DNA of 64,000 bases from Gongronella butleri (taxonomy: Eukaryota; Mucoromycota; Mucoromycetes; Mucorales; Cunninghamellaceae), in the NCBI GenBank assembly GCA_025201375.1, contig JAIWZP010000011.1, positions 62,001 to 126,000 of the forward strand. The letters run 5' to 3'. The notes under the pieces were generated by a model, which did not search any database, had not been told where the DNA came from, and worked only from the letters and a program-made list of their open reading frames with translations. The translations under genes and the position numbers were made by a program. This document shows positions 58,404-64,000 of the stretch, in pieces. Position 1 is the stretch's first letter. Every line of letters begins with the position of its first letter.

Positions 58404-59218
58404 TCACACAATACACGGGGGAGAACGACACGCCTTTTAACGATCAACGTTGCAAAAAAAGAGAATGAAAAAGAAAAAGAAAAGAAAGAGGGAAAATAAA
58501 ATCAACAGTGGGCTTGCCCGCAAATCCGAGAAATGTGTGGAGACAAGAGCCCCGATTCACACTCCACTCGCGGGACTTCAATGACCCGTAAGTTTGATTG
58601 GTTATCCGACTGGATAGAGTTTGGCTTTTTTTGCCTACTTTTGAAATCGATGGGGGACGCTGTTCCGAGCTGGCTCTCCATTCCTTTTGTCCGTGGATAT
58701 CGGGAGCCAACGAAGGTAAATAGGAATTGGAGTGTTATTTTATTACTGTTGAATTGTTTTTTCATTTTAAATTTAAAATATGGGGTGAATTGGCAAGGCT
58801 CGCGTCCCTTCATCAAGACGAGACGCGTAACATCCATGCCAAAAAGTCAAAAAAAGAGGAAAGGCTACTGCAACAAGGGGGGAAAGAGAGGGGGAGAAAC
58901 AGATGTCTTTTTTTTTGTGTTCTTTTGCGACATGATGTCGCTTTTTGACTTTTTTTTTGTCTTTTACAAATGAAAGGAGAAGGGGGGACGAAGGGCATGG
59001 GATGGGATGGGAATGGATGAGAATCGCGCCGAGGGGGGTACGAGAATGAGGGAGGAGAGGGAGGATAAGGATGGCGGACGCGTTCTTCTTTTTTTTTCTA
59101 ATTCATATGGATGCGAAGTGGGAATGCAAAAGGGAGAGGGAGGGAGAACAAGGGAAAGGAGAGGGGGAGGAATTGGGCGGAGGCGTGTGGATTGGATGGG
59201 TTGGAACGAGCTGCCATT
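58404..59218. other. Intergenic, purine-rich, no gene seen
   Basis: GGGA-rich purine DNA at 58970-59180 alternates with T runs. Short open frames have no family features. The kinase promoter should lie at the left end. Confidence 0.4.
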
Positions 59219-59638
59219 TTAAAGCTGTTGATCGTGATTGAGGGCGTCAATGTCCACGCCCATGTCGCAGGCGCGCTGTTTGAGGTACATGTACATTTTG
59301 TATTGCAGATCCAACAAGGGGGAGTCTTGGCGGGCGCCCGATGAGGAGGTGGCAGCCATGTCGGTCAGGTAGGACTGCACGCCGACGATCAATTTCAGCA
59401 GGGCGTCGTTTTCATAGTGATAGGCGTCGTCGTTGCCCACACGATCCTCTTTTTGGTATTGTTGCGGCGGGTCCATGGGCACAGAGGGCTCCACTTCCGC
59501 GCACCGGTCAAAGTATTCAGCTTGCGATTCCATCAATTGGTTATAGTCGCCATCGTACATCATGTCCATCGCCTGTGCGCCATCATCATGGAACACAATG
59601 GCCTCTTGATGATGATATTCAACCATTTCAGGGTTCAT
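59219..59638 (-). CDS. Small orphan acidic protein, single exon
   Basis: The ATG at 59638 gives 139 residues. The product is acidic and Met/Tyr/Gln-rich (MVEYHHQEAIVFHDD, MDMMYDGDYNQLMESQAEYF). It has a predicted helical second half (NDALLKLIVGVQSYLTDMAA, SPLLDLQYKMYMYLKQRA). No family is recognised. The uninterrupted frame, non-repetitive composition and a CT-rich region on its upstream (plus-right) side support a real gene. A longer frame to 59683 would need a non-ATG start. Confidence 0.55.
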   Translation of the reverse strand: MNPEMVEYHHQEAIVFHDDGAQAMDMMYDGDYNQLMESQAEYFDRCAEVEPSVPMDPPQQYQKEDRVGNDDAYHYENDALLKLIVGVQSYLTDMAATSSSGARQDSPLLDLQYKMYMYLKQRACDMGVDIDALNHDQQL

Positions 59639-61817
59639 GGTGCTAAGTACGACTACTTTGGGAAGGGGAGACCGCAACAACAAGAAAGAAAAAAGAAGAT
59701 CGAGTGGGGAGCCAACGGAGCTGGCGAGGAATTAAGATACAGGGAAGGAAAGGGGGGAAAGGAGATGAATCACGCAAAAAGCGAAATCCAAAGGGTAACA
59801 CGCTGGTATGGAAAAAAGAGCTGGAGTGGGTATTCTCGTATAAATGAATATACAAGAATTGATGAAAAAGAAAAAGAAAAAAAAAGAGGGGCCAAAAAAA
59901 AAATGGTTCAAGTTCTTCAAATTTTCACACCGCTCATGACATGGCTTCTCTCCCCTGTTTCCCTTTTTGTCTTGTTGTTGGTCTTTTGCCACATGGCCAC
60001 ATGGTACATGCCATTTTTGCGCTTGGTCATGCGTCCATGCATCCAAAATGGCTGGGAATGAGACGATCGTTCGCTCCTTGGTGCAAATTGCAACCTCATT
60101 TTTTCCTCCCTGACGACCCACACCGACGTGTCAGGGAAATCCAAGTGATGGAATGGGGAAAAGGGGGGGCATGGCTGAGCACCTATCCTACTTTTTTTTG
60201 TCCAAGCCATTGAAAACAAACGAGCGGCCAGGCCACCCCACCTCCATGTTGCATAAAAGAAAAAAAGGGGCGCGCGAACAAGAAGATGAGGCCCCATGGA
60301 GCCGTGCAGATTGCAATTGCAGTAAGGATTGCGCGCTTTTTGCGCACCGTTTTTGCCCCAAAGTTGTTCTGTTTGTCGTGACACCAGTGCCTTGATCCTT
60401 CTACTCACTCCATTTTATCACTCAAATGCCACGTTACACACGCAATAAAGAAAAAGGAGGAATGACGCCATGCTCCGACAATCGCGTTCCGCAAAGAGCG
60501 CGACTAAAAAAAAAAAAAGGAGACGCGAAATGGGGAGGTAAAAATCGAGGTGTCATGCGCCAAATGGCACGATGGACAGGCCATCTTGCTACGCCTTTTG
60601 CTTCATTTTGAGCCGCGCATCATGAATATAATGAGTCTGTGCGTGTGATTTTTTTTTGTTGTTGGTCTTTTTTTGTTTTGTTTTTTTTGTGGCAAGTGGC
60701 AGCTGCATGTTTGTTTTTGAGCCATCTTTGGCATCCAAATTAGCTGCACCTGATTAACGAGCATGCGCAGCACCCTTTATGCATGAATCACTCTGTCCCG
60801 CTCCTTGTCTCGGCCGAATTGACGCATGGATCAGCTCATCCAAAAGGAGACAATCGGCCAAAAGAATCGTCGCTCAGATCCCTCCATGCACAAAAAATAA
60901 AATGAGTTCCCTGGTACACACCCTGGCAGACTCAGCTGGCCCCCCATGCCCTTGATTCGCTGTGTCCACACTCAAAAATCACTCTCCAAAGCTGACATGC
61001 TGCGCCATTTGCAACCAATCGTCCATTAAATTTTATTTCAATGCGTGGCGAGCCGTGCTTGAAACGCAAAAAGCGTGTCTCCAGATCATATCAGCTGGGC
61101 TGCAACCAAAGGTCCATTTTAAGGCTCTGAAGTTTAGGGTGATAGCATCGAATTTTTGCAAAAGAGCCATCTAGCTGCCATTGGATAGTTTTTCCGGTGC
61201 ATTGGATCAATAAGACATGAAATCCTGGTTGCAACCAAATGCAAACTAGTGGAAGAGATCACCTCACTAGACGCGTTCAACCAAAAAAAAAAAAAAAGGC
61301 GAGGAACCAGGTGAAATTGTGATCAGACGCAAAAATCATGGTGTTTAGCCATCGTCGCCGGTGATGTTTAAGGGTAGCCGAATCAAGATCACTGGGTAAA
61401 ATTGCATCAATGCAAGGGGTAGCTTTTTGGTCGGATGGCAAGCTTATTCTCGGAAAAAGTCAAAAAAAGTCGCACCATGCAGCGCAAATCATCTTCATAT
61501 TGTGGGCTGGGACGCGAGCATGGGGCAGCAAAAGCGTGGACAGCCACCATCTATGGCGCATGGGCACCAATGGCCGAGAGCAAGATGAGGGTGCTTTGGG
61601 CCTGGGGACGATCACAAGGAAGTCGTCCTATTTTTAATATGTGTGACACTTTTTTTCTGCTCCGACCCAATGGCGGCTTTGTCATACCAGAAAATATTAA
61701 GCTTCCAAAACATTGGAAGGCGATCTGACCAAAAGATCTGGGCCTGATTTTTTTTTTTTATGTGTTTTTTTTTTTCTTCTTTCTCCTTTGTCTTTTTTTT
61801 TCTGTTCTTCAGGCACC
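59639..61817. other. Intergenic, no gene seen
   Basis: More than 2 kb without a supported gene. T runs at 60649-60690 and 61748-61800 are the most visible features, the latter forming the T-rich leader of the next gene. Short open frames have no family features. Confidence 0.4.
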
Positions 61818-62776
61818 ATGTTTTTTTCATACAAGGCGGCGCTGGTCGTTTTGATGGCCAGCTTGCTTCTTGTCCATGCATCCAAGGCCGTGCACACACC
61901 CGCACCGAGTATGTCGTTACTTTTTGATCTGGCAACAAATCCAGGCACAATTCAAAAAAAAAAAAATGACCCCATTCTCATCAATTTTTTAATTATTACC
62001 AGCCGCGGCACCCACGACAACGGGCCAACTCCTTCAGGCTCGCGACCTTGGCTGTAAGTTGATTCTTCGCATCATCCATTGATGGGGAGACATGATGCAT
62101 GAATTGACTGGTCCCCCTATTTTCTCTCTTTTTATCAGGCTGGCTTTCATCCATTTTCAACCCTGGGGATTGCAATTCATCGACGACTACGGCCGCGCCT
62201 CCTACGACGACGCAAGAGCCTACACATGATCCCACGACGACCGAAGAGCCTCCGACGACCAAGACGCCATCGCCCACGGAAAATCCTACGACGACCGAAT
62301 CGTCCTCGTCGACTGATTCGAGCAGCAGCATCAGCAGCTCGAGTGTTGTCAGCAGCAGTGCGGTTCCATCGAGCTCGATGAGCTCCATGCCGGTTTCCAG
62401 CCAATTGCCTTCGTCGAGCGGGCTTCCATCATCGTCAGCCTCGAGCAGCGGCTCGCCCACGGACGCGACGCCTCCGTCGTCGACTGACCAGGGCAGCAGC
62501 GGCGGTGGTGGCCTGTCCAAGACGCAGCAATCGATCATTGGTGGTGTTGTCGGGGGCGTCGCAGGCGCTGCCCTCTTGGCCGGCGCCGTCTTTTTCTTTT
62601 TGCGTCGTAAAAGACGCCAAAACGCGGCAAACGATTTCGAGGAATTCAAGCCCGACGGTAGCAATGATTACACGCACGGCTCGACACGTTATTCACAAGC
62701 TTTCACCGCGTCCACCGGCGGCTACGAGTACGACTTGGCGCCGCCCTCGCCCCACATCCATCAAACACGCTATTAA
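61818..62776 (+). CDS. Ser/Thr-rich single-pass membrane protein, three exons
   Basis: Exons are 61818-61908, 62003-62053 and 62139-62776, giving 259 residues. A signal peptide is evident (AALVVLMASLLLVHA, cleavage near residue 22-24). A mucin-like stalk follows: first PTTT/EEP repeats after a short Cys-containing segment (CWLSSIFNPGDC), then a long Ser-rich part. A GGGG linker leads into one membrane helix (about 180-202, IIGGVVGGVAGAALLAGAVF) followed by a basic RRKRR stop-transfer and a 55-residue cytosolic tail. The layout resembles fungal cell-wall stress sensors of the Mid2/Wsc type, but no WSC or CFEM domain is visible, so only surface glycoprotein is safe. Splicing is required to join the signal peptide to the stalk, and both introns keep phase. 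Confidence 0.75.
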
Positions 62777-63299
62777 GCTCCCTTTTCCGCCCACTTTCTT
62801 CTCTCTCTCCCCCCTTTTTTTTTACTCCTCGTACCTCATTGTAGACACCCTCATCTCTTTTTTTTCTTTTTTTCTTTTTTTCTTTCGCGTTTTTTTTTCT
62901 CCATTTTCTTTCGCACTAATATGTAATGCAAATAAAACAGCCATGCCGGTTCATCTTTATTTGCTTTTGTCCTTTTTTATAACGGATGTGCTTCTGCGGC
63001 ACGCGATACTTGCGATTGCAGGGTGTAAATGTTGCAAATGACAAGTTTTTCGCCGAATACGCGCCGTCAATGAGTCTTTTTGCATTGACCATTGCATAAT
63101 AAGAAATGTACTGATCTTGCGAGTCTCCAAGTTTGGTGCGGATCGGGTCATGACTGTATCAACCCAGCAACCTCAAATTGGTGCATTTTTTGCTATTTTG
63201 ATATTTTGGACCCATGTTGCTTGAAAATACATGCCTGAACTTTGCTACAAATGTCATGAGAAACGTTAGATGCTTCGTTTGCAATAAAAATTCAAGATT
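62777..63299. other. 3' flank and intergenic DNA
   Basis: CT-rich to about 62910 with an AATAAAA-like site near 62931, then AT-rich sequence. No gene was recognised. Confidence 0.4.
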
Positions 63300-64000
63300 G
63301 ATCAATGGATGTTGAGAAAATCACAGAACAAGCGTTTTATTTGTTTCTCATATACGTGTCAATGAATTCACTAGTTGCAAAGCCATTTGCTCTTTGGCTC
63401 AATAAATTCACGCGTTCTCGTTCAAACGAGCCAACTTGCAGGGCGCTGCGGCCACTGGATGGTACGCAATGCCGACGTTTGAAAATCACGAATTTTCCCT
63501 GGGATACAGTCATGGATTTGAAAAGGGTCAAATTTAGGTCCGCAGATCGCCACGCCAATCACTCACATGGGTATATGCACTCCAAGAACCGATACCATTG
63601 CAATAAAACACAAAGGTCCATTGACTGGCTTCCGTGTAAAATGCATTTGAGACTTTATTTTCAACTCAAGGGCATCTCGATAAAAAATGCATGTATCTCC
63701 GTGAAACACGCACCATCGAAAAAAGCACAATCTAGTGCATATGTGGATGTCCATGATCAGTGGAAATAAATGCGTTTTGGCCAATCAAACGCGTGTCAAA
63801 GTTTATTATGAAATTTGACGCGTCGTAAAAGCGCGTCTGCATGGTTGTTCTTGCTCGGTTTTTTGCATCAGATGCATGTACCTTGCGTGTCTCTTTCTGA
63901 TGGACGCGTCAAAATCCGCTTTAGAGCGCGTTTTCCCGCGCGATGCGCCTGCAAAGTTTTAACGAAAATCGCACATTGCTCGTCCCTAATCAGATGAACC
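63300..64000 (-). repeat. Dispersed repeat family, copy R4 (cut by the window end)
   Basis: Inverted like R3. Blocks in order: TTCGTTC-type TCTCGTTCAAACGAGCCA, GAAAATCACGAATTTTCCC, CCGCAGATCGCCACGCC, TGCATGTATCTCCGTGAAAC, CTGATGGACGCGTC and GAGCGCGTTTTC. The plus strand is open from 63305 to 63769 and contains SRSNEP and ADRHA, aligning with RSNEP and DRHV in R3. Confidence 0.7.

Overview
The window reads as intron-rich nuclear DNA of a fungus, most likely an early-diverging (Mucoromycota-like) one. Reasons: a fungal-type TRK potassium transporter pair, a fungal Skg3/Caf120-like PH protein, a DHA2-type MFS carrier, a fungal Cbf5 and Thr4, CT-rich tracts upstream of start codons, and 48 short GT-AG introns that I could place in 15 spliced genes. 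The lineage is an inference from gene content. I saw no tRNA, rRNA, CRISPR or bacterial-type operon. A striking base-composition habit is long A and T homopolymers (10-50 nt) both between genes and inside introns.

Layout: a Skg3/Caf120-like gene (634-3658, +) is followed by 5.5 kb of repeats and a decayed gene copy (4665-5740). An MFS carrier (9141-10935, -) is followed by 4 kb holding a dispersed repeat copy. Next come threonine synthase (15061-16735, -), a LEA-2-like membrane protein (17408-18510, -) and Cbf5/dyskerin (19286-20835, +). An orphan C2H2 protein (21902-23641, -) has a compound minisatellite just upstream. After more repeats come two tandem TRK K+ transporters (28925-31417 and 31845-34545, +), the second with an apparent one-base frameshift. 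A decayed gene at 37.4-37.9 kb precedes an NBR1-type autophagy receptor (38694-41718, +), a small orphan (41878-42249, -) and an Nhp10-like HMG-box protein (42761-43859, +). A kaptin homologue in 12 exons (46328-48628, -) is followed by a candidate 2-kb DNA element that holds a nested fold-back with a perfect 78-bp inverted repeat. The last part has a Ded1/DDX3-type helicase with two RanBP2 zinc fingers and a GW-rich tail (53168-56525, -), a probable pseudokinase (56742-58403, -), a small orphan (59219-59638, -) and a Ser/Thr-rich single-pass membrane protein (61818-62776, +).

The genes do not form one pathway. Recurring themes are mRNA control (Caf120-like, Ded1-like, Cbf5), selective autophagy and nutrient sensing (NBR1, kaptin) and potassium uptake (two TRKs). 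The most distinctive items are the kaptin homologue in a fungus, the complete PB1-ZZ-ZZ-FW-UBA receptor, the zinc-finger plus GW-tailed DEAD-box protein, the orphan C2H2 family with a decayed paralogue 17 kb away, and several undescribed repeat families. All exon structures were built by eye from reading frame, splice sites and family similarity, without transcript data.
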